A stretch of 12,878 nucleotides of DNA from Avelusimicrobium sp963660385 (GTDB lineage Bacteria > Elusimicrobiota > Elusimicrobia > Elusimicrobiales > Elusimicrobiaceae), in assembly GCA_963660385.1 (NCBI GenBank), contig CAVKWQ010000044.1, forward strand, positions 1 through 12,878, written 5' to 3'. Below are positions 5,674-12,878 of the stretch, piece by piece. A model generated the notes under the pieces. That model ran no database searches. It worked only from the letters and a program-made list of their open reading frames with translations, and was not told where the DNA came from. Numbering within the stretch: the first letter of the stretch is position 1; each line of letters starts with the position of its first letter. Both the position numbers and the translations under genes were made by a program.

Positions 5674-6405
5674 ATGAAACTAAAAAAACTTGCCGTACTC
5701 GCCATTTGCTTATTCGCCCCGCTTTTTGCCCGGGCCGCCCAAGGGGACCCGATTTCCTTGGAAACCTTGATTTTGGACGTCCCCACCGCCGAGGTGTTTG
5801 ACCGCTATCAGGCCTCCTTCTTAACGCGCGCCTATGACCACGGAACCGTAATGGAAACGATTGATTTCGGCGTCTATCCCCGCATTAACATTGGGCTTAG
5901 CATTGCGGCGCACGAATTATTGGGCTCGTCCTCTTCCGTTCGCGTACTGGACCCGGATTTCCAAGTAAAATGGAAGATTTACGACGGCAATTTGTACCTG
6001 CCCGCCATTGCTATCGGCTACGACGGCCGCCGCTACGGTTACGGCTACGACAGCCACCGCAACTATGCCAAAACCAAAAAATTCTTGGATGACCGCAAGG
6101 GCGGCTATTTAACCTTTACGCGCGAAATCATCGTGCCCGGTTTAAACGCCACGGCGGGGCTCAACTTTTCCGACTTTGAGTGGGACGAACTCTACTGGTT
6201 TATGGGTACGTTTTATAAACTGTCTGACCAAGTGGGCTTAATGGCCGAGTGGGACAACCTGCGCAACATCCGCGACTCCCGCTTGAACTTGGGCGCGCGC
6301 TTTTACTTACACCCCTCCTTGGCGTTGGACGCGGCCGTACGCCGCATTGGCCGCGGGGATGAAAGCGAACGCATTTTGCAGTTGCGCTACGTAACCACCT
6401 TTTAG
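5674..6405 (+). CDS. Predicted outer-membrane beta-barrel, YjbH-like
   Basis: The 243-aa product has a Sec signal peptide (hydrophobic 6-18, cleavage likely after Ala21 or Ala22). Alternating polar and aromatic strands run to the C-terminus, which ends LQLRYVTTF; a terminal Phe with alternating hydrophobics is the usual BAM-recognised signal of outer-membrane barrels. Recurrent motifs such as FGVYPRINIGLS, LPAIAIGYDGR, GLNATAGLNFS and LGARFYLHP resemble the barrel part of YjbH-type proteins linked to exopolysaccharide export. That assignment is by eye. The protein is far shorter than E. coli YjbH and probably represents one barrel module. An AGAGGA ribosome-binding site overlaps the preceding stop. 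Its place next to a lipoprotein and a TolC channel supports an outer-membrane role. Confidence 0.8.
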   Translation: MKLKKLAVLAICLFAPLFARAAQGDPISLETLILDVPTAEVFDRYQASFLTRAYDHGTVMETIDFGVYPRINIGLSIAAHELLGSSSSVRVLDPDFQVKWKIYDGNLYLPAIAIGYDGRRYGYGYDSHRNYAKTKKFLDDRKGGYLTFTREIIVPGLNATAGLNFSDFEWDELYWFMGTFYKLSDQVGLMAEWDNLRNIRDSRLNLGARFYLHPSLALDAAVRRIGRGDESERILQLRYVTTF

Positions 6406-6413
6406 GGGATTTT

Positions 6414-6866
6414 ATGAACACCGCTCCGCAACAGCCGCAGTTTAAACGCCGCACGATTTTTATCAAAAAACATCTGCAAATCCGCTATATGATGCTTATT
6501 ATTTTAAGTGTATTGTGCGGGCTTGCGATTATGACGTTTGAACTGACGGCCACGCTGGACGAACTGTTTGACAAGTACCCCGTTCTGATGCAGCCGCTGT
6601 ACGACCAATTTATCCCTCTGGCGGCCAGTTTTTCCTATAAAATTGCCATTTATTTACTGCTGGTTATCATTATTTCCGCTATTTTATCGCACAAAATGGC
6701 CGGGCCTGTTTACCGCATTGAGCAAACCTGCAAGGAAATTGCCAAAGGGGATTTTTCCCAGCGGGTGCGCTTGCGCCAAGGCGACCAGTTTACCGAATTA
6801 CAAGACGAATTTAATAAAATGATGGACCGCGTAGAAGCGGAAATAAATAAAAATAAGCAGCACTAA
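6414..6866 (+). CDS. Orphan two-TM HAMP-domain protein without an output domain
   Basis: The 150-aa product has a basic cytoplasmic N-terminus (1-23), a first membrane helix (about 24-43), a short extracytoplasmic loop (about 44-72), a second membrane helix (about 73-92) and a HAMP domain (about 93-145). HAMP hallmarks are visible: the Pro in MAGPVYRIE (Pro98), the GDF connector (112-114) and the second amphipathic helix ending FNKMMDRV. HAMP domains normally pass a signal from a periplasmic sensor to a kinase, cyclase or chemotaxis output, but the protein stops after HAMP with about 8 polar residues. It may act through a separate partner or structurally. AGGGGA precedes the start by 4 nt, and it is 8 nt after the barrel gene and 12 nt before the TolC gene. 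No frameshifted output domain follows. Confidence 0.88.
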   Translation: MNTAPQQPQFKRRTIFIKKHLQIRYMMLIILSVLCGLAIMTFELTATLDELFDKYPVLMQPLYDQFIPLAASFSYKIAIYLLLVIIISAILSHKMAGPVYRIEQTCKEIAKGDFSQRVRLRQGDQFTELQDEFNKMMDRVEAEINKNKQH

Positions 6867-6878
6867 CCCGGGGGTAGT

Positions 6879-8180
6879 ATGAAGAAAATCTTAATGCTGG
6901 CGGCCCTTTGCCTTTTGGCTCAGGCCGCTTTTGCACAAAAGGAATACGGTCTGACGTTTTCCAGTTTGGTAAACGATAACCTGACGTTGGAAAACGCTAT
7001 CCGCTTGGGCTTGGAAAATAACTCCAAGTTCTTGGCGGCCAAGCAGGAAATTATCATCGCCGAGCAAAAGGTAACCGAAGCCAAGTTCCGCTATTTGCCG
7101 CAGTTTTCCTTGCAAGGCACGGCCACTTGGTACGATTTGGACTATCCAATGGTTTTGCCTGACGCCGTAGCCAACCGCTTTTTGCCCGGCAACGGCCTGT
7201 ATGGCGACAAGGACCAGTTCTACGGCGTAGGCATTACCGCCACGCAATACCTCTATTCCGGCGGGCGTATCCGCAGTACCCTGCGCTTTGCGCAAGCCAA
7301 TTTAAAACAAGTGCAAAGCCGCTACGAATCCGTCAAAAATGCGGTGGTATTGGATATTAAAAAGTCCTTTGCAGGCCTTTTATATGCCCAGCAAAACGCC
7401 CAATTAACCCAACACGTTTGGGAATTGGCGCAAAAATGGAACGCTTCGTCCGCGTCCAACAGCATTTGGGCCAAAATGCGTATGCAAAACGCCTTATCCC
7501 AACTGCAAAGTGCGCAAAAGCAGGCCGAAAACGATTTAAAAAAGGCCAATCTGGCAATGCTGGTGAGCCTGAACAAGGAACTCAATGCCCGCATTACCAT
7601 CCGCGGAGACTTTTCCCCCGTTAAAACCGACTGGGATTTGCCGCACTTAACCCTGTGGGCAATGGAGTTCCGCCCCGAGTTAAAAGCCGCCATTTACGCC
7701 TTGGAAACCGACGACATTGCCATTGATTTGGCCTTATCCCGCCGCTATCCGGATGTTATTTTAAACGCTTCTTACGAAAAACTGGGTGCCAACACCTTGG
7801 AGGACCAAAACAGGCAAATTTCCTTGGCTGTCCGTCTGCCGCTTTCGTACAATTTTTCTACGCAAGTTACCGAAAAGAAGGCCCAACAGCAAAAAAGTTC
7901 TTTAAGCCGCGCCGCCATAGAAGACACTATCCGCGTACAAGTGGCCGAAAACTTTGAGCAAATGTCCTTCTGGCAACAAGAGGTATTGGCCCGCCAAACC
8001 GCCTACCGCGAAATGGACGCGCTCTTAAAGCAAGCCCAGCGCCAACCCAAAAACGGGGCGGAATCCTTGGAAGCCTTACAGGCTTACCTGCAAACGGCCC
8101 AGCGCTATTTGCAGGCGGTTAAAGAAAACCTGTCCGCCAAGGCCGATTTGGAGTGGGCTATCGGCCAGGATTTACAATGA
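6879..8180 (+). CDS. TolC-family outer-membrane efflux/secretion channel
   Basis: The 433-aa product is of normal TolC-family length, with a signal peptide (hydrophobic 4-17, cleavage in AFA-Q near residue 19). Two outer-membrane-efflux repeats are present. The first begins LTLENAIRLGLENNSKFLAAKQ (about 35-56), the classic start of the family, with a beta-strand pair near LPQFSLQGTATW. The second begins about residue 270 with MEFRPELKAAIYALETDDIAI, with strands near PDVILNASYEKLG. Long Gln/Ala-rich helices correspond to the periplasmic tunnel. Such channels trimerise and dock onto adaptor-transporter pairs (RND, ABC or MFS), none of which is encoded in this window. A GGGGG run 4 nt upstream is a weak ribosome-binding site. 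The stop overlaps the patatin start by 4 bp. Confidence 0.93.
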   Translation: MKKILMLAALCLLAQAAFAQKEYGLTFSSLVNDNLTLENAIRLGLENNSKFLAAKQEIIIAEQKVTEAKFRYLPQFSLQGTATWYDLDYPMVLPDAVANRFLPGNGLYGDKDQFYGVGITATQYLYSGGRIRSTLRFAQANLKQVQSRYESVKNAVVLDIKKSFAGLLYAQQNAQLTQHVWELAQKWNASSASNSIWAKMRMQNALSQLQSAQKQAENDLKKANLAMLVSLNKELNARITIRGDFSPVKTDWDLPHLTLWAMEFRPELKAAIYALETDDIAIDLALSRRYPDVILNASYEKLGANTLEDQNRQISLAVRLPLSYNFSTQVTEKKAQQQKSSLSRAAIEDTIRVQVAENFEQMSFWQQEVLARQTAYREMDALLKQAQRQPKNGAESLEALQAYLQTAQRYLQAVKENLSAKADLEWAIGQDLQ

Positions 8181-9136
8181 GTTGCCTCTTAAAGCGGTCC
8201 GCCGCTTTGCTCTTGTGCCTGCTGGCCGCGTGGCCGGCCTTTGCCATAGAACGCGAGACGGACGACGATATCTTACGTCATTTTTTGTGGGATAAATTTA
8301 CGGCTCTGCCTAAGAGCGAACGCCCCAAAATCGGCGTAGCCTTATCGGCAGGAGGGGTGCGCGGTTTTGCCCACGTCGGCGTGCTGGAAGCCCTCAACAA
8401 CGCCCAAGTGCCCGTGGATATGATTTCGGGTACCTCTATGGGTTCGGTGGTGGGCTCGCTCTACGCGGCGGGGCTCCCCACGGAAAAACTGTGGACTATC
8501 GGCGAGCATATGACAATGGACAAAATCACGTCCGACTTTAACGTAATGGGGCTTTTCCGCCTGTTATTTGCCAAACGCTTGCCCACGTCTTCCAATCTAG
8601 TTAATTTCTTTCACGAACAAATCGGCGATATGCAATTTGAGGACACGCAAATCCCGTTTTCCTGCGCGGCAATGGACGTTAAAACCGGGGAACGCGTAGT
8701 ATTTGATTCGGGCCCGCTGGCTATTGCCGTGCGTGCCAGTATGAACCTGCCAGGGGTATTTGCCCCGGTAAAATACCGCCACCGCGAACTGGTGGACGGG
8801 GCCGTGGTGGATTACCTGCCCGTAGAGTCCGTTAAATCTATGGGGGCGGACTACATTATCGCCTCTATCACACCGCCTGATTTTTATTCCGACACGCCCA
8901 AGTCTATCGCCGCCTATTTGCTGCGCGTGGGCGATGTGCGCGGGGCCGCTATGATTGAGGAATCCGCCCACAAGGCCAACTTTGTCATCACCAACCGCGT
9001 GTTAGACGTAGGAACCTTGGAACTTGATAAATTACACAAAGCGGGCGAAGTCGGCTTACAGGAAGCCAACCGCTCTATGGGGGAAATGCAGGAGGACATC
9101 CTGCTTTTTGCATTGCCTTATGTACTTAAACCGTAA
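8177..9136 (+). CDS. Exported patatin-like phospholipase (RssA-type)
   Basis: The 319-aa product begins with a signal peptide (hydrophobic 9-19, cleavage likely after Ala23 in AFA-I). The patatin domain spans about 52-215: the oxyanion loop is AGGVRGFAH (58-66), the nucleophile Ser87 lies in GTSMG (85-89), and the catalytic Asp207 is in VDGAV. This Ser-Asp dyad hydrolyses acyl ester bonds of phospholipids or lipoproteins. The length and motif spacing match bacterial RssA/YlbK-like proteins, but these are often cytosolic while this one has an export signal. A type V patatin would add a POTRA and a barrel, which are absent. The start is the ATG overlapping the TolC stop (ATGA), with AGGA 6 nt upstream. 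A longer reading from GTG at 8153 would bury the signal peptide. Tight coupling to tolC suggests a joint envelope role. Confidence 0.92.
   Translation: MSCLLKRSAALLLCLLAAWPAFAIERETDDDILRHFLWDKFTALPKSERPKIGVALSAGGVRGFAHVGVLEALNNAQVPVDMISGTSMGSVVGSLYAAGLPTEKLWTIGEHMTMDKITSDFNVMGLFRLLFAKRLPTSSNLVNFFHEQIGDMQFEDTQIPFSCAAMDVKTGERVVFDSGPLAIAVRASMNLPGVFAPVKYRHRELVDGAVVDYLPVESVKSMGADYIIASITPPDFYSDTPKSIAAYLLRVGDVRGAAMIEESAHKANFVITNRVLDVGTLELDKLHKAGEVGLQEANRSMGEMQEDILLFALPYVLKP
9088..9109 (+). promoter_or_regulatory. Hairpin with T tract at the patatin/TPR gene junction
   Basis: GCAGGA (9088-9093) and TCCTGC (9099-9104) form a 6-bp stem around GGACA, followed by TTTTT (9105-9109). It lies inside the 3' end of the patatin gene, upstream of the TPR start at 9120. 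The only Shine-Dalgarno-like run nearby (AGGAGG, 9090-9095) is partly in the stem and partly in the loop. It may couple TPR translation to patatin translation or act as a weak attenuator. Confidence 0.45.
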
Positions 9137-10103
9137 CATTTTATTATCTTTTGTACTGGCCACCCTGTGCTTGGGCGGCTGTTCCACCGCGCAGACGGGT
9201 TTCTTGGGGATGGCTCCGCGCGGAGACAGGCAGGATTATATCCGCGCCCGCGACTTGTATAACGAAGGGCACTATACTAAGGCCATTGAGGAACTTTCCG
9301 AATACATTTACAAGACGAAAAACGTCAAACGCCGCGAAGCCCGCGCCTACCGCTTATTGGGCAAGAGTTACGAACAACTGGGCAATTTAAGTAAAGCGCT
9401 GGATATTTATTTGGAAGCGTTGGAGTTCCACCCGAAAAATGTCCCGCTTTTATTGGCCGCCGCCAGCCTCTACCAGCGCACGGAACTGACCAACCGCTCT
9501 ATGGACCTGTACAACCAAGTTTTGCAAGAGGAGCCGGATAATTTGGAAGCGCTTTCCGGCCAAGCCGCCAACTACACGACCTTAGGTTTTTACTCCAAGG
9601 CCCGGTACTATTACGACCAGTTCTTTGCCCTAAACCCGCAAGCAGAGCCGCAGTACCGCGCCCGCTACGCCAATACCTTTTTGAGCCAAAGCAATTACCA
9701 AGAGGCCTTTATCCATATTACAATGGCCCTTATGCAAGACAATACGTCGCCTGATTTTTGGCTGGTAAGCGCCAAGGCGGCCCGCGGCTTAAAACGCTAC
9801 CAAAAAGCGTTGGAGGACATTGACGCCGCCCTGCTGCTTGCCCCCCAGCGGGAAGACTTGCTTGCCAACAAGGCTTTGTGGCAAAATGAGGCAGGGCAAT
9901 ACCAAGAATCCATCCAAACAGCCAAAGAAATACTAAAAATATCGCCAAAAAACCAACTGGCTTTGTTTATTTTGGCAATGGATGAATTCCACCTGGGCGA
10001 CCCGAAAACTGCCCGCCGCCATATGAAAACCGTGCAAGAACAAAACCCGGAAACCTTTATCGGGCGTGTAGCCGGAAAACTGCTGGCGGATAACCCCTTA
10101 TAA
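9120..10103 (+). CDS. TPR-repeat lipoprotein, last gene of the envelope operon
   Basis: The 327-aa precursor has a short basic start, a hydrophobic core and the lipobox L-G-G-C with lipidated Cys21. The rest is nearly all tetratricopeptide repeats, about eight units from residue 39 to 312, for example 73-106 (AYRLLGKSYEQLGNLSKAL), 107-140, 141-174 and 211-244, with the usual small and aromatic residues (G, Y, A) and A-L-x2-P junctions. TPR lipoproteins act as scaffolds in outer-membrane assembly and secretion machines, so it may hold other products of this operon together. The start overlaps the patatin gene by 17 bp in another frame. It was chosen for the lipoprotein signal, although no well-spaced ribosome-binding site precedes it. 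TTG at 9108 is an alternative that adds four residues. Confidence 0.9.
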   Translation: MYLNRNILLSFVLATLCLGGCSTAQTGFLGMAPRGDRQDYIRARDLYNEGHYTKAIEELSEYIYKTKNVKRREARAYRLLGKSYEQLGNLSKALDIYLEALEFHPKNVPLLLAAASLYQRTELTNRSMDLYNQVLQEEPDNLEALSGQAANYTTLGFYSKARYYYDQFFALNPQAEPQYRARYANTFLSQSNYQEAFIHITMALMQDNTSPDFWLVSAKAARGLKRYQKALEDIDAALLLAPQREDLLANKALWQNEAGQYQESIQTAKEILKISPKNQLALFILAMDEFHLGDPKTARRHMKTVQEQNPETFIGRVAGKLLADNPL

Positions 10104-10106
10104 CGG

Positions 10107-10145
10107 ATACAGCCCCAGGTGTTCCCTGGGGCTGTATTATTTTCT
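10107..10145 (+). terminator. Terminator of the envelope operon
   Basis: ATACAGCCCCAGG (10107-10119) and CCTGGGGCTGTAT (10125-10137) form a perfect 13-bp stem with a 5-nt loop, followed by a T-rich stretch to about 10145. It starts 3 nt after the TPR stop. The convergent gene ending at 10161 has no other visible terminator and may use the same hairpin in reverse, though the minus-strand side lacks a T tract. Confidence 0.88.
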
Positions 10146-10160
10146 TTACCAATCTGCGCA

Positions 10161-11771
10161 TTACGGACGGGCAATAAACGGCTTTCTGTCCGGGCGGCGG
10201 TCGCTGGGCAAAAGTTCTATTTCATCCACAAGAAGCGAGGGAACAATTACATTTGAATACAAATCGCTGTCGTCCCCGGCGGCTAAAATATCCCGCAGGG
10301 CGCGGGTCGTCAGGTTGGAAATTTCCAGCCCGGTTACCGGCTCCTTGTGTCCGTCCGCCGTATAGATACGCTGTACCACCGTACCGCTTCCGCCTATCTC
10401 CGGCACAATATAGCAGTAGTCCAGTTCCAACTCTTTACAGCGGGAAAGCAATTTTTCTTCCAGTTCTTTTTGGCTCAAAGGGTTCTTGGGCTCCACCACC
10501 ACCGTTGTCAGCATTTCGCGGGGATAGGCATTGCGAAAGAACGCGTGGCCGTTGCTCTTTTCCCCCTTTTTAACGGAGCGGCGGGAAGAGGGCAATTGCA
10601 CCAGTTTTCCGCTGGATACAATCGTCAAATCCTGTGAAGCCACCCCCTCGTCGTCCACTGGGGCAAAGTTGGGCAATCTGAGGCCCTTAAACTCGCGCAA
10701 GTGCGGTCTGTCGTACACATCCGCCACCGGGGACATTACGCGCATACCTACTTTATTGCGCAGTTTCCCCGCACTGGGGTCGTCCTCATAGTCGGAGGAA
10801 AGCAACGGCTTATTTTTTTCTACGCCCCCAAGTAAAAAGCCCATAAAATCGCTGGCGGCCTCTTTTGTAAACAGCACTGGGCCCAGATAGGCCGTACCTT
10901 TTTGCGCTTGGTAATGCTGTTTAATATTTGCTAAAAACTTATCCGTTTTTTCCTGTAAGCGCTTTTCATTATCTGCGGCGTTCCAAGAAGATAAAGGCAA
11001 ATACTCACTTTCCGTATCCTTGTATCCGTCCTTGGTGCGCAAAACGGCAGTCCAATAGACATTGCCCGCCGGATAAAAAGTTTGGTAAAACCCACCGTCG
11101 CTGTTTAGGTAATAGGTTCCTTCTTGGTAAAATTGGGCCTTTACCTCTAACTTTTCCACATACGGTAAATCCTTCCCTTGTGCGGACAACATATTTACCA
11201 CGTCCTGCCAAGCCTGCATATCCGGGGCCGGCAACGGTTTAATCTCCTCCACATACGAAGCCTGCGCAGCCGGAGCAAAGTCGGGCGTTTTTTCGTTTAA
11301 CAAGTTTTTTTTGCGTTTATAGGCTTGTTTTTCTTTATACAGTTCGTTTACTTTGACAAACTCCGTATTGGTGGCTTCCCATAACCCTTGGCGGATACCA
11401 TCATATCCGTTAGGCATAATGGTTGTATTCGTCGGGGCATAAGGATCCCACCAGTTATTACGGTCAAAACCTAAACTATCGTGCTGGCGGGACCCCACAT
11501 CCACCAAAACATCCGCCGACACAAAATTGCCGGAAGAGAAAGCAGGTAACGGGCTACCCATAGAAGCCGAAACGCTATACCCGCCCAACTCCGTAGTCAA
11601 TTTATAGACCACATAAAAGGGCTTCTGTCCGTCCTTTTCTTTCGTACGCAGTTCCTTTACGGTGCGTTTCATTTCGTCCTGCATTGCGCGGAAATATATA
11701 TTATCCGGCAACTTTTCAGCCCCTACGGGCAGGGCAAGCGCTAAAAGGGTAAAAAGTAAAAATTTTTTCAT
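10161..11771 (-). CDS. Exported TldE/PmbA-like protein (TldD/PmbA family, no zinc motif)
   Basis: The 536-aa product has a signal peptide (MKK, hydrophobic 5-14, cleavage likely after Ala18 in VGA-E). The rest shows the TldD/PmbA fold. The C-terminal half (about 295-536) contains VDDEGV (371-377), SSGKLVQLP (386-394), SNGHAFF (406-412) and NLTTRALRDIL near the end, matching the neighbouring tldD-like protein. Where that protein has HEVLGH, this one reads DFMGFLLGG (308-316), so the metal ligands are missing, as in TldE/PmbA, the non-metal partner of the TldD-TldE protease. About 200 residues in the middle (roughly 100-295) have no obvious counterpart in the neighbour. E. coli PmbA is cytosolic and about 450 aa. 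Export is unusual. AAGGAG lies 7 nt before the ATG, and the start overlaps the upstream stop by 4 bp. Confidence 0.87.
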   Translation of the reverse strand: MKKFLLFTLLALALPVGAEKLPDNIYFRAMQDEMKRTVKELRTKEKDGQKPFYVVYKLTTELGGYSVSASMGSPLPAFSSGNFVSADVLVDVGSRQHDSLGFDRNNWWDPYAPTNTTIMPNGYDGIRQGLWEATNTEFVKVNELYKEKQAYKRKKNLLNEKTPDFAPAAQASYVEEIKPLPAPDMQAWQDVVNMLSAQGKDLPYVEKLEVKAQFYQEGTYYLNSDGGFYQTFYPAGNVYWTAVLRTKDGYKDTESEYLPLSSWNAADNEKRLQEKTDKFLANIKQHYQAQKGTAYLGPVLFTKEAASDFMGFLLGGVEKNKPLLSSDYEDDPSAGKLRNKVGMRVMSPVADVYDRPHLREFKGLRLPNFAPVDDEGVASQDLTIVSSGKLVQLPSSRRSVKKGEKSNGHAFFRNAYPREMLTTVVVEPKNPLSQKELEEKLLSRCKELELDYCYIVPEIGGSGTVVQRIYTADGHKEPVTGLEISNLTTRALRDILAAGDDSDLYSNVIVPSLLVDEIELLPSDRRPDRKPFIARP

Positions 11772-12878
11772 TTGGCGGCTCCTTTTTCCAAAGAATAAGG
11801 CGGAGGAAGCAGCGGCGGCTTTTCCGTACTCTTATTCTTTTTTTCCATTTCCATAGATTCTAACAATACGCTGGGGGCAATGCCCGACACCGGAACCCAA
11901 CCGGATTCGGCCCCGCAATTACCGTTAAAGACTTCATAATCATCAGCAGCAGCCAACACTTTATTAAAACTCACCTGCGGCGTGCCCACCATATCCAGAC
12001 CGCGGACCACCTCTTTGCGCCCGTCGGGATAAACGCGGTACATCAAGGTCGGTTCCAACTTGAAACTTTGCGGCATATAGGTTTCCGTTATAGCAAAACC
12101 GCCCGCTAAATCTTCAATCACAAAGCCGTAGGGCTTGTTTTGGCGTTTGATTTCCTGCAAGAACTTTTGTTCCAGTTCCTCGTAGGGAACGGTCTCTTCG
12201 GCAATGGCGCGCGTAACAGCCATACGGGCCACCGGGCGCATATAGTAGTTGCCGCGGCCGTGTCCGTTGGAAGACTGGAAACTTTTAATCGGGCTGGTGC
12301 TCATTAAAAAGTTTTTAAGCACCCCTTTTTCCACCAACGTAACCGGGCGTGCCTTTACGCCTTCTTCGTCGTACTCGTAAAAGCCGCGCATCGGTTCGCC
12401 GTTAAAATAAGCCAAGGTTGCATCATCCATAATCGTTAAAATAGGGGAAACCACCTGCTGGCCGATTTTATCCGTAAAAGTGCGGCCGAAATCCTCCATT
12501 TTTTGGCGGTGTCCTTCCATACGGTGCCCCAATACCTCGTGCACGAAAACCGCCATTGCGCGGCCCTTTAAAAGGGTAGGCGCTTCCAAGGGGTCGCCCT
12601 CGGTGGCATTAACCAGTTGCTCCAATTCATCAATGGATTTGCGGACATCGGCTAACAATTTTTCCTCACTGGGCAATTCTTCGGGGCGAAAAACATTGTA
12701 TCCTTCATACCGGGAGACCTCTTGCCCGTTCTCCGTTTTACCCGACACATCGTATGACAAGCGCACCTCTTGGTACGGGGTTTTTAACTGCGTACCGCGG
12801 GAATCCACAAAATAGCGGTAGCCTACTTTGCGCACAAAGGAAAAGTCTGAGTTCAAAATGAACTTTTTCCCCTTGGTC
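11768..12878 (-). CDS. tldD: TldD-like zinc metalloprotease, 5' end outside the window
   Basis: The reading frame is open to the right edge, so the N-terminus is missing. TTG at 12854-12856 is not a credible start, because in-frame codons continue upstream without a stop. About 370 residues are visible. The HExxxH zinc motif is HEVLGH (codons at 12524-12541), and the downstream Cys in NCGAESGWVPV (codon 11915-11917) matches the third zinc ligand known in TldD. Further family motifs are YDEEGVKARPVTLVEKGVL, SNGHGRGN and GFVIEDLAGGF. TldD pairs with TldE to degrade unfolded peptides and, in some bacteria, to mature small peptides such as microcins. A Lys/Pro-rich tail (last 20 or so residues) extends past the fold. 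It overlaps the TldE-like gene by 4 bp (ATGA), so the two are probably made in fixed ratio. Whether it carries a signal peptide cannot be seen here. Confidence 0.92.
   Translation of the reverse strand, partial: TKGKKFILNSDFSFVRKVGYRYFVDSRGTQLKTPYQEVRLSYDVSGKTENGQEVSRYEGYNVFRPEELPSEEKLLADVRKSIDELEQLVNATEGDPLEAPTLLKGRAMAVFVHEVLGHRMEGHRQKMEDFGRTFTDKIGQQVVSPILTIMDDATLAYFNGEPMRGFYEYDEEGVKARPVTLVEKGVLKNFLMSTSPIKSFQSSNGHGRGNYYMRPVARMAVTRAIAEETVPYEELEQKFLQEIKRQNKPYGFVIEDLAGGFAITETYMPQSFKLEPTLMYRVYPDGRKEVVRGLDMVGTPQVSFNKVLAAADDYEVFNGNCGAESGWVPVSGIAPSVLLESMEMEKKNKSTEKPPLLPPPYSLEKGAAK
11779..11784 (-). promoter_or_regulatory. Ribosome-binding site of the TldE-like gene
   Basis: AAGGAG on the minus strand (complement of 11779-11784) lies 7 nt before the ATG at 11771, inside the end of the tldD-like gene. 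It supports translational coupling of the pair. Confidence 0.8.

Noticed and set aside
6867..6878. Frameshift separating the HAMP protein from an output domain
   Set aside because: The downstream sequence starts at once with the TolC signal peptide and shows no kinase, cyclase or chemotaxis domain in any frame.
8153..8176. GTG start for the patatin gene
   Set aside because: It adds eight residues before a good signal peptide. The ATG at 8177 overlaps the TolC stop and has AGGA 6 nt upstream.
10161..12878. Microcin or modified-peptide precursor gene as a substrate for the TldD/TldE pair
   Set aside because: No short open frame with leader and core-peptide character was seen nearby; the flanking genes are the TPR lipoprotein operon and the window edge.
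1..12878. tRNA, rRNA, CRISPR arrays, transposons, prophage genes
   Set aside because: None was seen when reading both strands; intergenic regions are short and explained by promoters, terminators and the 5' repeat cluster.

Overview
The window looks like chromosomal DNA from a Gram-negative (diderm) bacterium. Most proteins carry Sec or lipoprotein signals, and there is a TolC-type outer-membrane factor and a predicted outer-membrane beta-barrel ending in Phe. Codon use is mixed at roughly balanced G+C, and genes are tightly packed with 4-bp ATGA overlaps. I saw no tRNA, rRNA, CRISPR array, transposase or phage gene. The overall style (small, secretion-rich, many lineage-specific exported proteins, a YjbH-like barrel, exported TldD/PmbA proteins) would fit a gut-type Elusimicrobiota genome, but that is only a guess from impression and not a database result.

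Layout. 1-182: intergenic DNA rich in inverted and direct repeats. 183-1415 (+): exported protein of unknown function with two degenerate C-terminal repeats, followed by a terminator. 1520-1993 (-): greA, convergent with the first gene and with its own terminator. 1994-2084: a compact divergent promoter region serving greA and, on the + strand, a PDZ-less exported trypsin-like protease (2085-2846) whose mRNA looks leaderless. 2949-4946 (+): a large membrane-anchored or exported protein of unknown function with its own promoter, structured leader and strong terminator.

5036-10145 (+): the main unit, an apparent six-gene cell-envelope operon running from a promoter and leader hairpin to a 13-bp-stem terminator. 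In order it encodes a lipoprotein, a YjbH-like beta-barrel, an orphan two-TM HAMP protein with no output domain, a TolC-family channel, an exported patatin-like phospholipase and a TPR lipoprotein. The components sit at the inner membrane, periplasm and outer membrane. No HlyD-type adaptor or inner-membrane transporter is present, so the TolC protein's partner must be encoded elsewhere. The obvious inference is a shared role in envelope lipid or surface-polymer handling.

10161-12878 (-): a pair of TldD/PmbA-family proteins convergent on the operon. The upstream gene (tldD-like, cut by the window's right edge) retains the HExxxH zinc motif and a downstream Cys. The downstream gene lacks the motif, resembles TldE/PmbA, and carries a clear signal peptide, which is unusual for a family best known from the cytosol.
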